The notes under the pieces are model-generated. The model did not search any database and had not been told where the DNA came from. It saw nothing but the letters and a program-made list of their open reading frames with translations. Source: JACKCR01 sp041390305 (GTDB lineage: Bacteria > Eisenbacteria > RBG-16-71-46 > CAIMUX01). Taken from it: a stretch of 64,000 bases of DNA. How positions within the stretch are numbered: position 1 is the first letter of the stretch; each line of letters opens with the position of its first letter. Position numbers and translations under genes: made by a program. Where the stretch lies: the NCBI GenBank assembly GCA_041390305.1, contig JAWKQE010000011.1, forward strand, positions 1 through 64,000, given 5' to 3'. Shown here one piece after another: positions 37,685 to 46,304 of this stretch.

Positions 37685-38668
37685 GTGAACGGCCGTTCCT
37701 TCGAACTGGAGGCAGTCCCGCGTCCAGGCGAGAGGCTCCGGGCCGCCGCGACCATCGGAGTGTTCGACGGCGTTCACCGCGGTCACCGCGCCCTCTTCGA
37801 CCACGTCCGGCGGGAAGCGGAAGCGCGGAATGTCGCGTCGGTGGTGCTCACGTTCGATCCCTACCCGATCGAGGTGTTTGCACCGAACTCGCGTCGGCAC
37901 CGGATCGCGAGCCGCGCGGTCGGTGCGAGGCTGATCGAGGATGCCGGGATCGATCACGTCTGGTTCCTTCCCTTCTCGAAGGAAATGGCGGCCTGGGAGC
38001 CGATCCAGTTCCTGCGCCACCTCCAAACGGCGCTCGACCTGACCTCCCTCTGGGTGGGGCCGGACTTCCGGTTCGGGAAGGACCGGGCGGGCGACTTCGA
38101 CTTCCTGGCCCGAGAGGGGGAGCGCGACGGCTTCGAGGTACGGAGGATCGAGCCGTTGGTCGCGGACGGACGGCAGGTCAGTTCGACCTGGATCCGCGAA
38201 CTCCTCCGGGAGGGGAGGCTCGACCGGGCACAGGAGCTTCTCGGCCACCCGTTCGAGGTCGATGGCCCGGTCATCCACGGCCAGGGGCTGGGTGCCCGGG
38301 AGCTCGTGGCCACGGCCAACTTGAAACTCGCTCGGGAGCAGCTCCTTCCGAGGCGTGGGATCTACGCCGGCTGGGCGATCGACCCGGCCGGGGAGTGGAC
38401 CGCCACTCCGCTTCCGGCCGTCGCCAGCGTCGGCGTTCGGCCGACTCTCGGTCCGGACGGCGACGACTGGGTCGAAGTGCACCTACTCGATTGGGATGGC
38501 GACATCTACGGGCGTCGCCTCGCATTCGAGTTCATTCATTGGATCCGGCCGGAGAAGGCGTTCCCGAGCCTGGAGGCGCTGAGGTCGGCCATCGACGAGG
38601 ACCTGGCTTTGGCTCGCTCGCTCCTTCGCGAGAGGGACGGCACAAGTCCATTGCACCAGGGACGTTGA
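37685..38668 (+). CDS. ribF: Bifunctional riboflavin kinase / FAD synthetase
   Basis: 327 aa. N-terminal FMN adenylyltransferase: TIGVFDGVHRGHRALFDHV (HxGH-type motif), LTFDPYP, VGPDFRFGKDRAGD, VSSTWIRELLREG. C-terminal flavokinase: LPRRGIYAGWA, VASVGVRPTLG, VEVHLLDWDGDIYGRRLAFE. Makes FMN and FAD. The gene end contains the likely rpsO promoter. Confidence 0.95.
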   Translation: MNGRSFELEAVPRPGERLRAAATIGVFDGVHRGHRALFDHVRREAEARNVASVVLTFDPYPIEVFAPNSRRHRIASRAVGARLIEDAGIDHVWFLPFSKEMAAWEPIQFLRHLQTALDLTSLWVGPDFRFGKDRAGDFDFLAREGERDGFEVRRIEPLVADGRQVSSTWIRELLREGRLDRAQELLGHPFEVDGPVIHGQGLGARELVATANLKLAREQLLPRRGIYAGWAIDPAGEWTATPLPAVASVGVRPTLGPDGDDWVEVHLLDWDGDIYGRRLAFEFIHWIRPEKAFPSLEALRSAIDEDLALARSLLRERDGTSPLHQGR

Positions 38669-38693
38669 CCCGCTACATTCTCTCGGATATTCG
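38665..38693 (+). promoter_or_regulatory. Sigma-70-type promoter upstream of rpsO
   Basis: TTGACC (38665-38670), 17-nt spacer, TATTCG (38688-38693). The -35 box overlaps the ribF stop. Spacing is ideal and it would give a leader of about 45 nt before rpsO. rpsO commonly has its own promoter inside this operon. Confidence 0.5.
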
Positions 38694-38708
38694 AGGTTCG
38701 ACACCCGA

Positions 38709-38725
38709 GGTCGGAGGTCCCGACC
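38709..38725 (+). promoter_or_regulatory. rpsO leader hairpin
   Basis: GGTCGG-AGGTC-CCGACC forms a 6-bp stem 18 nt before the rpsO start and just upstream of its GGAGG. Known S15 proteins repress their own message by binding leader structure, so this is a candidate autoregulatory element. The stem flanks nearly match the acpP leader hairpin. Confidence 0.4.
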
Positions 38726-38743
38726 GGAAGGCGGAGGATTTGC

Positions 38744-39013
38744 ATGCCCCTGACCAGGGAACAGAAGCAGGACGTCATCGAGAAGTACAAGCTCCATTCG
38801 GGGGACTCCGGTTCGCCCGAAGTGCAGATCGCACTCCTCACGGAGAAGATCAGGCACCTCACGGAGCACTTCCGCACCCACACTACCGACCACCATTCCC
38901 GCCGCGGACTTCTCCGCATGGTTGGACGGCGGCGCAAGCTGCTCGATTACCTCAAGCGCACCAAGCTCGAGGCGTATCGCGCGCTCGTGAAGGACCTCGG
39001 TCTTCGCCGCTAG
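38744..39013 (+). CDS. rpsO: 30S ribosomal protein S15
   Basis: 89 aa, standard length. LHSGDSGSPEVQIALLTEKI and HHSRRGLLRMVGRRRKLLDY are the S15 signatures. Early-binding 30S protein contacting 16S rRNA. ATG 38744 follows GGCGGAGG. Precedes pnp, as in most bacteria. Confidence 0.97.
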   Translation: MPLTREQKQDVIEKYKLHSGDSGSPEVQIALLTEKIRHLTEHFRTHTTDHHSRRGLLRMVGRRRKLLDYLKRTKLEAYRALVKDLGLRR

Positions 39014-39034
39014 CGGTCTTCCCATCAGACCGCT
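39012..39034 (+). terminator. rpsO-pnp intergenic hairpin 1
   Basis: AGCGGTCT-TCCCATC-AGACCGCT is a perfect 8-bp stem starting at the rpsO stop codon. A pyrimidine-rich stretch (TGCTTTCTCTCC) follows some 9 nt later. Probably a partial terminator or mRNA-end stabiliser for rpsO. Confidence 0.6.
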
Positions 39035-39069
39035 CAGGTCGGTGCTTTCTCTCCGGCAGTCGATTGGGC

Positions 39070-39087
39070 CCCGCGCAGGTGCGCGGG
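39070..39087 (+). promoter_or_regulatory. pnp leader hairpin (possible RNase III site)
   Basis: CCCGCGC-AGGT-GCGCGGG is a perfect 7-bp G+C stem 33 nt before the pnp start. In Escherichia coli a double-stranded pnp leader is cut by RNase III to let PNPase repress itself; this stem is in the matching place, though it is shorter. Confidence 0.4.
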
Positions 39088-39119
39088 CGATTTCGCATGC
39101 CCATACATAGGAGTCATCC

Positions 39120-41204
39120 ATGAAGGATACCGTTCAGATGGAGATTGGGGGCAGGACGCTCTCGATCGAAACAGGCCGTTTGGCCAAGCAGGCACAGGGC
39201 GCGTGCCTCGTCACCTTCGGCGAAACTGTCGTGCTCTGCACCGTAGTCGTCTCCAAGCGCGAGGCCGATCGCGACTTCCTCCCTCTCTTCGTCGAGTACC
39301 GTGAGAAGACCTACGCAGCGGGGCGTATCCCCGGCGGCTTCTTCAAGCGCGAGGGTCGGCCGACCGAGAAGGAGATCCTCTCCTCCCGCATCATCGACCG
39401 CACGCTCCGCCCGATGTTCGAGAAGTCCTGTCGTTATGAGATCCAGGTCATGACCGAGGTCGTCTCGAGTGATCAGGAGAACGACTCTGACGTCATCGCG
39501 CTCGTGGGCGCGAGCTGCGCCGTCAACCTCACCGACATGCCGTTCCCGGGGCCGCTCTCCGCCGTCCGCGTCGGACTCGTCGAGGGCGAGTACATCATCA
39601 ACCCGACGGTCGAGCAGCTCGAGAACAGCCGGATGGACGTCGTCATCGCCGGAACGGACGACTCGATCGTCATGGTCGAGGGCGAGGCGAACGAGATCTC
39701 CGAGCAGGAGTTCCTCGAAGGACTCCGGACCGCGCACGAGACGATCCGTCAGCTCAACGCGCTCCAGCGTGAGCTGCTCGGTCGCAACTCGCAGGCGAAG
39801 CGCGAACTCCCGAACAAGGACATCAACCCGGAGATCGTGGAAGCGGTCGCGGGCAAGTCGCTCGCTCGGGTCAAGGAAGTCGTTCGGATCGGAGAGAAGG
39901 AGGAGCGTGAGGCCGCTCTCGACGCTCTCATGACCGAGATGACCGAGGCGTTCGCCGAGCAGTTCCCGGAGCAGGAGGCGGCCGTCAAGACCGTCGTCCA
40001 CAAGCTCGAGAAGCAGGAAATGCGCCGGATGATCCTCGAGGAAGGACGCCGCACCGATGGGCGTAGCCTCACCGACGTCCGTCCGATCAGCTCCGAAGTG
40101 TCGGTCCTCCCGCGGACGCATGGCAGCGCCGTCTTCACGCGGGGACAGACTCAGGCGCTCGTCGTCTGCACGCTCGGTACCTCCACCGACGAGCAGAAGA
40201 TCGAGGAGCTCCTCGGACAGTCCTGGAAGTCGTTCATGCTCCACTACAACTTCCCGCCCTACTCGGTCGGTGAAGTTCGCCCGCTCCGCGGTCCCGGCCG
40301 TCGCGAGATCGGTCACGGTGCGCTCGCCGAGCGCGCGCTCACCGCGGTCGTTCCTTCGACGGAGAAGTTCCCGTACACGATCCGGATCGTCTCGGACGTT
40401 CTGGAGTCGAACGGGTCGTCGTCGATGGCGTCGGTTTGCGGCGGAACGCTCGCGCTGATGGACGCCGGCGTGCCGATCAAGGCCCCGGTCGCGGGCATCG
40501 CAATGGGCCTGATCCAGGAAGACGACGGAGTCGCCGTCCTCTCCGACATCCTCGGAGTGGAAGACCACCTCGGTGACATGGACTTCAAGGTCGCCGGTAC
40601 GAAGGACGGGATCACCGCGATCCAGATGGACATCAAGATCAAGGGGCTCGACTACGAAGTCCTGACGAACGCGCTCGAGCAGGCCCGTCAGGGACGTCTC
40701 CACATCCTCGGCAAGATGGCCGAGACGATGACGGACTCTCGGACCGAGATCTCGCAGCACGCGCCCAGGATCATCGTCATCCAGATCAATCCGGACCGGA
40801 TCCGCGACGTCATCGGACCAGGCGGGAAGGTCATCCGGAAGATCTGCGAAGACACGGGCGCGTCGGTGGACGTCGAGGACGACGGCACCGTCAAGGTCGC
40901 ATGCGTGGATGCAGAGATGGCGAACCGTGCCGTCGACATCATCCGCTCGCTCACCGAGGACCCGGAGATCGGCCGGATCTACCGCGGAAAGGTCAAGCGG
41001 ATCGTCAACTTCGGCGCATTCGTCGAGATCCTTCCGGGGCGTGACGGGCTCGTCCACATCTCCGAACTCGAGCACCACCGCGTGGCTCGCGTCGAGGACG
41101 TCCTGAGCGATGGAGAGATCGTTCTGGTCAAGGTGATCGGAGTCGACGAGGAAGGCAAGATCCGCCTCTCGCGGAAGGCCGTTCTCGAAGAGACGCCGGC
41201 CTGA
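39120..41204 (+). CDS. pnp: Polyribonucleotide nucleotidyltransferase (PNPase)
   Basis: 694 aa. Phosphorolytic 3'-5' exoribonuclease. Two RNase-PH domains (GGFFKREGRPTEKEILSSR; FTRGQTQALVVCTLGT with YNFPPYSVGE), an alpha-helical linker, KH domain (IRDVIGPGGKVIRKICEDTG) and S1 domain (IYRGKVKRIVNFGAFVEILP). All domains complete; the usual C-terminal extension after S1 is short. ATG 39120 follows AGGAG. Confidence 0.97.
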   Translation: MKDTVQMEIGGRTLSIETGRLAKQAQGACLVTFGETVVLCTVVVSKREADRDFLPLFVEYREKTYAAGRIPGGFFKREGRPTEKEILSSRIIDRTLRPMFEKSCRYEIQVMTEVVSSDQENDSDVIALVGASCAVNLTDMPFPGPLSAVRVGLVEGEYIINPTVEQLENSRMDVVIAGTDDSIVMVEGEANEISEQEFLEGLRTAHETIRQLNALQRELLGRNSQAKRELPNKDINPEIVEAVAGKSLARVKEVVRIGEKEEREAALDALMTEMTEAFAEQFPEQEAAVKTVVHKLEKQEMRRMILEEGRRTDGRSLTDVRPISSEVSVLPRTHGSAVFTRGQTQALVVCTLGTSTDEQKIEELLGQSWKSFMLHYNFPPYSVGEVRPLRGPGRREIGHGALAERALTAVVPSTEKFPYTIRIVSDVLESNGSSSMASVCGGTLALMDAGVPIKAPVAGIAMGLIQEDDGVAVLSDILGVEDHLGDMDFKVAGTKDGITAIQMDIKIKGLDYEVLTNALEQARQGRLHILGKMAETMTDSRTEISQHAPRIIVIQINPDRIRDVIGPGGKVIRKICEDTGASVDVEDDGTVKVACVDAEMANRAVDIIRSLTEDPEIGRIYRGKVKRIVNFGAFVEILPGRDGLVHISELEHHRVARVEDVLSDGEIVLVKVIGVDEEGKIRLSRKAVLEETPA

Positions 41205-41220
41205 TCCGAATCCGTTTCGA

Positions 41221-41249
41221 GTCCGCCGGGGCCGCGTGCCTCGGCGGGC
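41221..41249 (+). terminator. Hairpin after pnp
   Basis: GTCCGCCGGGG (41221-41231) pairs with CCTCGGCGGGC (41239-41249) around the loop CCGCGTG, allowing G-U pairs. It begins 17 nt after the pnp stop. No U-run. The rest of the 234-nt gap before the M16 gene holds nothing I recognise apart from TAGGAGG just before the next start. Confidence 0.5.
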
Positions 41250-41438
41250 CGAACCGATTCGCGCCCGTTGCCGAACTCATCCGTCGCCGTTCTCTCGTGA
41301 CGCCTCTCTCGTGTCTCCGCTCCGAGCCGCCGCGGCTGGGAGGGGCTGGGCCCGAGCCGGCGCACCTCTCGCATCGTCGCCGTTCCATTCGTCCCGTCGG
41401 CCGTTCGCATCGTTGCACTGACTCTAGGAGGGCCCGCG

Positions 41439-42746
41439 ATGAACTTCCTCCGTCGCGTCGGCAACGTCGATCAACCGGAGCCGATCAGGCGCCAGCTCTC
41501 CAACGGTCTCCTCCTCCTCGCCGAGCCCGTCCCGGGCGTTCCGTCGCTCGCGCTCGGCGCCTGGGTCAAGAGCGGTTCCCAGCACGAGTCCAAGGAGATG
41601 ATGGGCGCGGCCCATTTCATCGAGCACCTCGTCTTCAAGGGAACACGCAAGCGTTCCGCCTATCAGATCGCACAGAGGCTCGAAGCCCTGGGTGGGCAGG
41701 TCGATGCCTTCACCACCAAGGAGACGACCTGTTTTCACGCCCGGATCTTCGCCGGGCATCGGAAGTCCGCGGCCAACATCCTGGGTGAGCTGCTCTCGGA
41801 CGCCACGTTTCCGCGTCCGGAGGTCGAGAAGGAGCGGCAGGTCATCGTCGAGGAGATCCACGCCTACGAGGATACGCCGGAAGAGTTCGTGTTCGACCTC
41901 GCGACCGAGAAGATCTGGGACGGCCACAGCATGGGCCACTCGATCCTGGGTCGACTCGATACTCTGAAGGCCATGGGGACCCGGGACCTGCAGAGGTTCC
42001 ATCGGGACCACTACACGCGCCCGAACATGATCGTCACCGCTGCCGGGAACGTGGACGTCGACCGTCTCGTCGACGAGATCGAAGCGAGCTTCCGGGTGCC
42101 GACCCGCGCCCATGCAGAGCAATGGACTCACGGGCCGCTCCCGAAGTTCCAGCCGACCACGACGCATCTCGATGCGCGATCTGCAGCAGACGTCTATCTG
42201 TCTCATGGCGCGTGGACCGTCGGCGGAGACGGACGAGTCCAGGCACGCTGCAGCCATCCTCCACACGATCCTGGGGGCGGGCATGAGTTCCCCGCCTCTT
42301 CCAGAGGTTCCCGAGAGGTTCACGGGCTGGCGTACTCCGTCTACTCGTACATGGAGGTGCTGAAGGAGTCCGGCATCTTCTGCATCTACCTCGCCGTCCA
42401 GACCGAAGGAAGCGCGGCGCACTGTGCGACTCGTCGGGCGTGAACTCGCGAAAGGTCAGGAACAAGGGTGTCAAGAAGTGGGAGTTCGAGGCCGCGAAGG
42501 CACAGCTGCTGACGCAGCTCTTCCTCTCTACGAGTATGTTCGAGCGGGTGAGTCGTTTGGCCTACGATGAGATGTACTACAGGACGCAGCTTCCGTTCGC
42601 CGTAGTCAGAGGAGATCGTGAGCGTTACGCCCGAGGAAGTCAGGCGGGTCGCGGACCGGCTCCTCCGTCCCGAGTCGTTCGCGCTCGTGAGCGCAGGGCC
42701 GAGGACGGCACACTCACCGCGTCTGGAGGATCTGGACGCCTCATGA
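41439..42746 (+). CDS. M16-family zinc peptidase, frameshifted
   Basis: About 435 aa if repaired. The N-terminal half is clean: H59-F-I-E62-H63 (HXXEH inverted zinc motif, GAAHFIEHLVFKGTRKRS) and downstream Glu in VIVEEIHAYEDTPEEFVFDL. After about 42175 the reading hops frames: AAILHTILGAGMSS, then EVHGLAYSVYSYMEVLKESG, then KKWEFEAAKAQLLTQLFLST, then TPEEVRRVADRLLRPESFAL to TGA 42744-42746. These are the expected M16 C-terminal elements in order, so the gene is one. Position after pnp is classical (YmxG/PqqL-like processing peptidase). Confidence 0.8.
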
Positions 42747-42832
42747 GGCAACTTCGGAACCCCTCGCACCGCGGCGGGATGGGTTCCGCACGAAGCTCGG
42801 CATGCAGACGACGTCCAGGGAGGAAGTCGCAG

Positions 42833-43299
42833 ATGCAGGAACGTCCACCAGTACGCTGTCAGGCCCTTCGCCCCGGGGCCAGACTTCCGGTGCAGATGAC
42901 TCCGGGCGCCGCCGGGTGGGACCTCACGCATGCCTCGACGCTCCGCTCGTCTTGGCCCCCGGAGAGCGGGACGATCGTTCCCGACCGGGCTAATCCTCGC
43001 GATTCCACCGGGGATTCAGAGAGCCGGTCCGGGCGAGGAGTGGGCCTCGCCTCCGTCACGGGATCGGCGTGCTCAACAGTCCCGGAACGATCGACAGTGA
43101 CTACCGCGGCGAAGTCGGTGTCCTACTGGTGAACCTGGGTCGGGAACCGTTTGCCGTCCAGGATGGTGATAGGGTCGCACAGATCGTTTTTCAAGCCGTG
43201 CCTGCCGGCCGGGTGGAATGGGGGGAAGTCACCGCAGATACGGATCGCGGATCGGGCGGGTTCGGTCATACCGGAACGAGAGAAGGGGATTCGATGTGA
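42833..43299 (+). CDS. dut: dUTP diphosphatase, frameshifted
   Basis: About 155 aa, the dUTPase length. ATG 42833 follows GGGAGGAAG. Motif 1 is in ALRPGARLPVQMTPGAAGWD; motif 2 region is disturbed; GTIDSDYRGEVGVLLVNLG is motif 3; DGDRVAQIVFQAV is motif 4; GSGGFGHTGTREGD is the C-terminal P-loop-like motif 5. Two or more frame jumps lie between 42920 and 43070. Hydrolyses dUTP to dUMP. The pnp-M16-dut order is seen in other bacteria. Confidence 0.75.
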
Positions 43300-44215
43300 C
43301 CGACTTCGCCCTGAGGCGACTGCTTCCTTTGCTCGCGATGGCACTGGCTCTCGTCATGCCTGGAGTGGGTCTGGCGGAAAACGCCACCGACGGACTCTCC
43401 GTGCCGACCGCCGACGGGTCCAGCGCGGTCCCACCGTCCAGTCCGTCCGACCCCGACGGGGTTTCGACGACAGCGGTTGAGGTCCCCCGGAGCCCCGTCG
43501 TCTCTCAGGCGGACTGTGCCGAGCATGCGTCCCTCCGGATCGGCGAGACGCTGAACTTCCAGATCAAGTGGGGCGTGGTGCCGGCCGGGACGGCCACGAT
43601 GTCGATTACCGAGGCCAAGGAAGTGTCGGGTCGACCGTGTCTCCACGTTGTCGCTACGGCTGTGTCGAATCCGGTGTTCGACAAGGTCTATCCCCGTTCA
43701 GGACAGTTCGAGCTGCATGGACAGCGCGGACCTCAGGAGCTGGGCGTTCGAAGCATCTCCGAGAGGGCAAGTTCCGACGCGACCAGGTGGTGCGTAGCGA
43801 CCATGCCGCCGGCAAGGCGTACTACCACGATGGCAAGTCCTACGACCTCACGCCAGGGGCCTACGACGTCCTCTCCGCGTTTTACTACGTGCGAACTCTC
43901 CCGCTCGTCGATGGCGACGGTATTTCCTGGACAGCCATTCCGACAAGAAGAACTACCCCGATCAGAGTGACCGTCCATCGGCGCGAGCGGGTTTCCGTTC
44001 CCGCCGGCACGTTCGACTGCGTCGTCGTGGAGCCGACGCTTCGGAGCGGGGACTTCTTCAAGAACGAGGGCAGCCTCACCATCTGGCTCACGGACGACGA
44101 GCGGAGAATGCCGGTGCAGATGAAGAGCAAGATCCCCGTGGGCTCGATCTCCGTCGAGCTCGAGGATTTCGAGAGGCCTGGAATCGAGAGGGGTGGGGAG
44201 CTTGCGGTCCGTTGA
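43296..44215 (+). CDS. DUF3108 secreted protein, frameshifted
   Basis: About 306 aa. GTG 43296 overlaps the dut stop; a signal peptide (LLPLLAMALALVMPGVGLAE) and a Ser/Pro-rich linker follow. DUF3108 signatures: IGETLNFQIKWGVVPAGTAT, SNPVFDKVYP, then in another frame AYDVLSAFYYVRTLPLVDGD, RVSVPAGTFDCVVVEPTL, and LTIWLTDDERRMPVQMKSKI. Frame changes near 43690-43750 and again, in a compensating pair, near 43920-43970. Members are periplasmic beta-rich proteins of unknown function, often near outer-membrane biogenesis genes. Confidence 0.72.
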
Positions 44216-45230
44216 GCAGATACCGAAGATCGACCTCCTCCAGGTCACCCGCTACCCGGTGGGGGAGCGGGCGAGCAAAGTCGACGAGCCCAGCTCTACC
44301 ATCCCCCCCCGGCGATCCGGGATCCTTCCGAGTTCTGGGAGTCAACTTCCAGACCAGCTCGGGGCCGCGATCTCCGCGAACTCGTGTCGAGGTGGCAGGA
44401 GGCGCGTCGAGTCGGGGCCGGTCGCCTGGTGCTCCTCCCGGAGCCCACGTGATCAAGACCCGCGGGATGGCCCCGGGCCTCATCCAGCTCATGGAGAGGG
44501 GTGGATCACGGCCCTGGCGTGTAACGAGGCCTGCGCGATCCACGATCTCGAACTCGCGTTCTTCGGCCGGACCTCGGAAGATGTTGCGGCCCAACTTCCT
44601 ACGAGGCCGATTCGGTATGGCGGACGAGACGTGCCGCTGGCTCCAGCTTGACAGCTGGACGGAAGGCGGCCGACCGGAACGAGGGCTCGGCGAGGGGCTC
44701 GGCGGATCTTCCTGGAGGAGGACGCCCCGTTCGCGAGCCACAGCCTGCTCGCAAGTGCGTATCGGCTCGGGATCCCAACTCCGATCCCACCTGTCGATCG
44801 GAACGGACATCAACCACCAGCACCCGAACTTCCCCAGGGCCGCCGCCGGCAAGGCCAGTGCCCGGGACTTTCGGATCTGTGTGCGCAGGTCGCGACCCTC
44901 TCCGAGGGGTGGCCCTCAACGTGGGCTCGGCCATCATTCTTCCTGAGGTCTTTCTGAAGGCGGTGTCCGTCGCAACGAATCTCGGGACTTCGTTCCCAGG
45001 GCTCACCCACCGCCGTCTTCGACTTCCTCCGGCACTATCGTCCTCTGGAAAACGTGGTTCGGCGGCCGACTCTACAAAGGGGGAAGGGATCTGCCGTGGG
45101 GGCACCACGAGATTCTTCTACTCTTCTCTTCCAGGGTCTCCGACTTGCGGGAATCGGCAGGACAGGTGACGATGGGACGCAACCGAGCGGCGACTCAGGG
45201 GATAAGGCGAATGGCCGATATGCGCACTAG
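44193..45230 (+). pseudogene. Deoxyhypusine-synthase-like family protein, frameshifted
   Basis: About 346 aa with five or more frame jumps. The recoverable segments in order: VEQIPKIDLLQVTRYPVGER; VIKTRGMAPGLIQLMERG; ITALACNEACAIHDLELAF, then FGRTSEDVAAQL; GRFGMADETCRWL; HSLLASAYRLGIP; HLSIGTDINHQHPNF; NVGSAIILPEVFLKAVSVAT; and FDFLRHYRPLENVV. These resemble the bacterial deoxyhypusine-synthase-like family, whose substrate is mostly unknown because bacteria lack eIF5A. GTG 44193 overlaps the DUF3108 gene; the last frame stops at TAG 45228-45230. The family assignment is from memory of these motifs. Confidence 0.5.
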
Positions 45231-45274
45231 GAACATTGGCCGCGACGTATGGAATCCTGAGTCCACACTCGTGT

Positions 45275-45289
45275 CGTCAAATATTGACG
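45275..45289. promoter_or_regulatory. Palindrome overlapping a -35-like box before the polysaccharide cluster
   Basis: CGTCAA-ATA-TTGACG is a perfect 6-bp inverted repeat. Its right arm TTGACG (45284-45289) matches a sigma-70 -35 box; a convincing -10 at 16-18 nt is not obvious. This 219-nt gap (45231-45449) is visibly richer in A+T than its surroundings, as expected for a promoter region. Confidence 0.4.
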
Positions 45290-45390
45290 GGTTGAGGACG
45301 GAATATGCAGATCATGATTGGTTACCGGCTCTTCCCGCATAGCTGGACGTATAGCCACGGCGGTATGGCGTGAGGTTGAAAACTGATCCA

Positions 45391-45409
45391 CCGTTTCCGC
45401 GTAAAACGG
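45391..45409. promoter_or_regulatory. Second inverted repeat before the polysaccharide cluster
   Basis: CCGTTT (45391-45396) and AAACGG (45404-45409) separated by 7 nt, centred 50 nt before the export gene. Candidate operator or leader stem; no regulator gene lies next to it. Confidence 0.3.
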
Positions 45410-45449
45410 CGGCCAGTCCCAGCTTTGCGTCGGCCCGGGAAGAGTCTGG

Positions 45450-46295
45450 ATGCTCATTCTGAGCATGCTCTGGCTGGGCTGTGCTCCGTCCGCCGCGCCG
45501 CTGCAGGCGCAAGAGGGGATGCGAGACTTCCCTCCTCTGGTCGACCCGAATCGGTCCATGGGGCCCGGACCGGGCGAGAACTCCCCCTACTCCGGGAACG
45601 AGGTCACTCCGACGACCCCGGAGCAAGTGCTTGCCGCACTCCCTGATCGACCCGTCGGCTCGGCCGCGGACGAGGTCTATCGGTTGGGGGTGGGCGACGA
45701 GCTCTCCGTCATCGCGGTGGGCCAGCCCGACTACAGCCGAGGCGTGAAGGTCCTACCTGACGGAACCATCTCGTCTCCGGGCACCGGGTCTCTCTACGTT
45801 CTCGGCCTGAGCGTGGACGAAGCCGCCAATCAGGTCGAGCAACGGCTCGCCAGCTACCTCAAGTATCCGGACGTCAACCTGATCGTCACGCAGTACGGCG
45901 AGCACGTCGTCTACGTGATGGGAGAGGTCGTCGGTCCGGCCGACCATCCGTATCGGAAGGGGATGTCGGCCCTGCAGGCGGTGGCGATGGCCGGCGGTTT
46001 CAAACCATCGGCCCAACGGAAGAGTGTCGTGGTGTTCCGCCGCGTCGGTCCCGACGTTGCGGAGTTCTATCAGATCGACCTGGGGAGTCCGCTCGAGGGC
46101 GAGAGCTTCGCCAACGACATGCTTCTCCGGCCCTACGACATCGTGTTCGTGCCGCGGACGTTCATCGCGAACGTCAACGTGTTCGTCGATCAGTGGTTCC
46201 GACAGAATCTCTCGGCGCTCACCTTCTATCTCGAGGGTTGGGACGCCTACAGCGTGACCAAGGACCGCGTCGTCATTTCGCGGAACGACAGGTAA
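45450..46295 (+). CDS. Polysaccharide export lipoprotein (Wza/EpsE-like)
   Basis: 281 aa. A short lipoprotein signal (ILSMLWLGC, lipobox WLGC) then the Poly_export domain (YRLGVGDELSVIAVGQPDYS, VLPDGTISSPGTGSLYVLGL) and one SLBB domain (VYVMGEVVGPADHPYRKG, LQAVAMAGGFKPSAQRKSVV). Forms the outer-membrane channel for capsule or EPS. First gene of a 15-kb same-strand cluster; Wzz follows 9 nt later. Confidence 0.88.
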   Translation: MLILSMLWLGCAPSAAPLQAQEGMRDFPPLVDPNRSMGPGPGENSPYSGNEVTPTTPEQVLAALPDRPVGSAADEVYRLGVGDELSVIAVGQPDYSRGVKVLPDGTISSPGTGSLYVLGLSVDEAANQVEQRLASYLKYPDVNLIVTQYGEHVVYVMGEVVGPADHPYRKGMSALQAVAMAGGFKPSAQRKSVVVFRRVGPDVAEFYQIDLGSPLEGESFANDMLLRPYDIVFVPRTFIANVNVFVDQWFRQNLSALTFYLEGWDAYSVTKDRVVISRNDR

Positions 46296-46304
46296 CTCGA
46301 ACAG

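Noticed and set aside
39114..41078. A 654-aa minus-strand open frame
   Set aside because: Antisense of pnp; no recognisable domain and no start signal.
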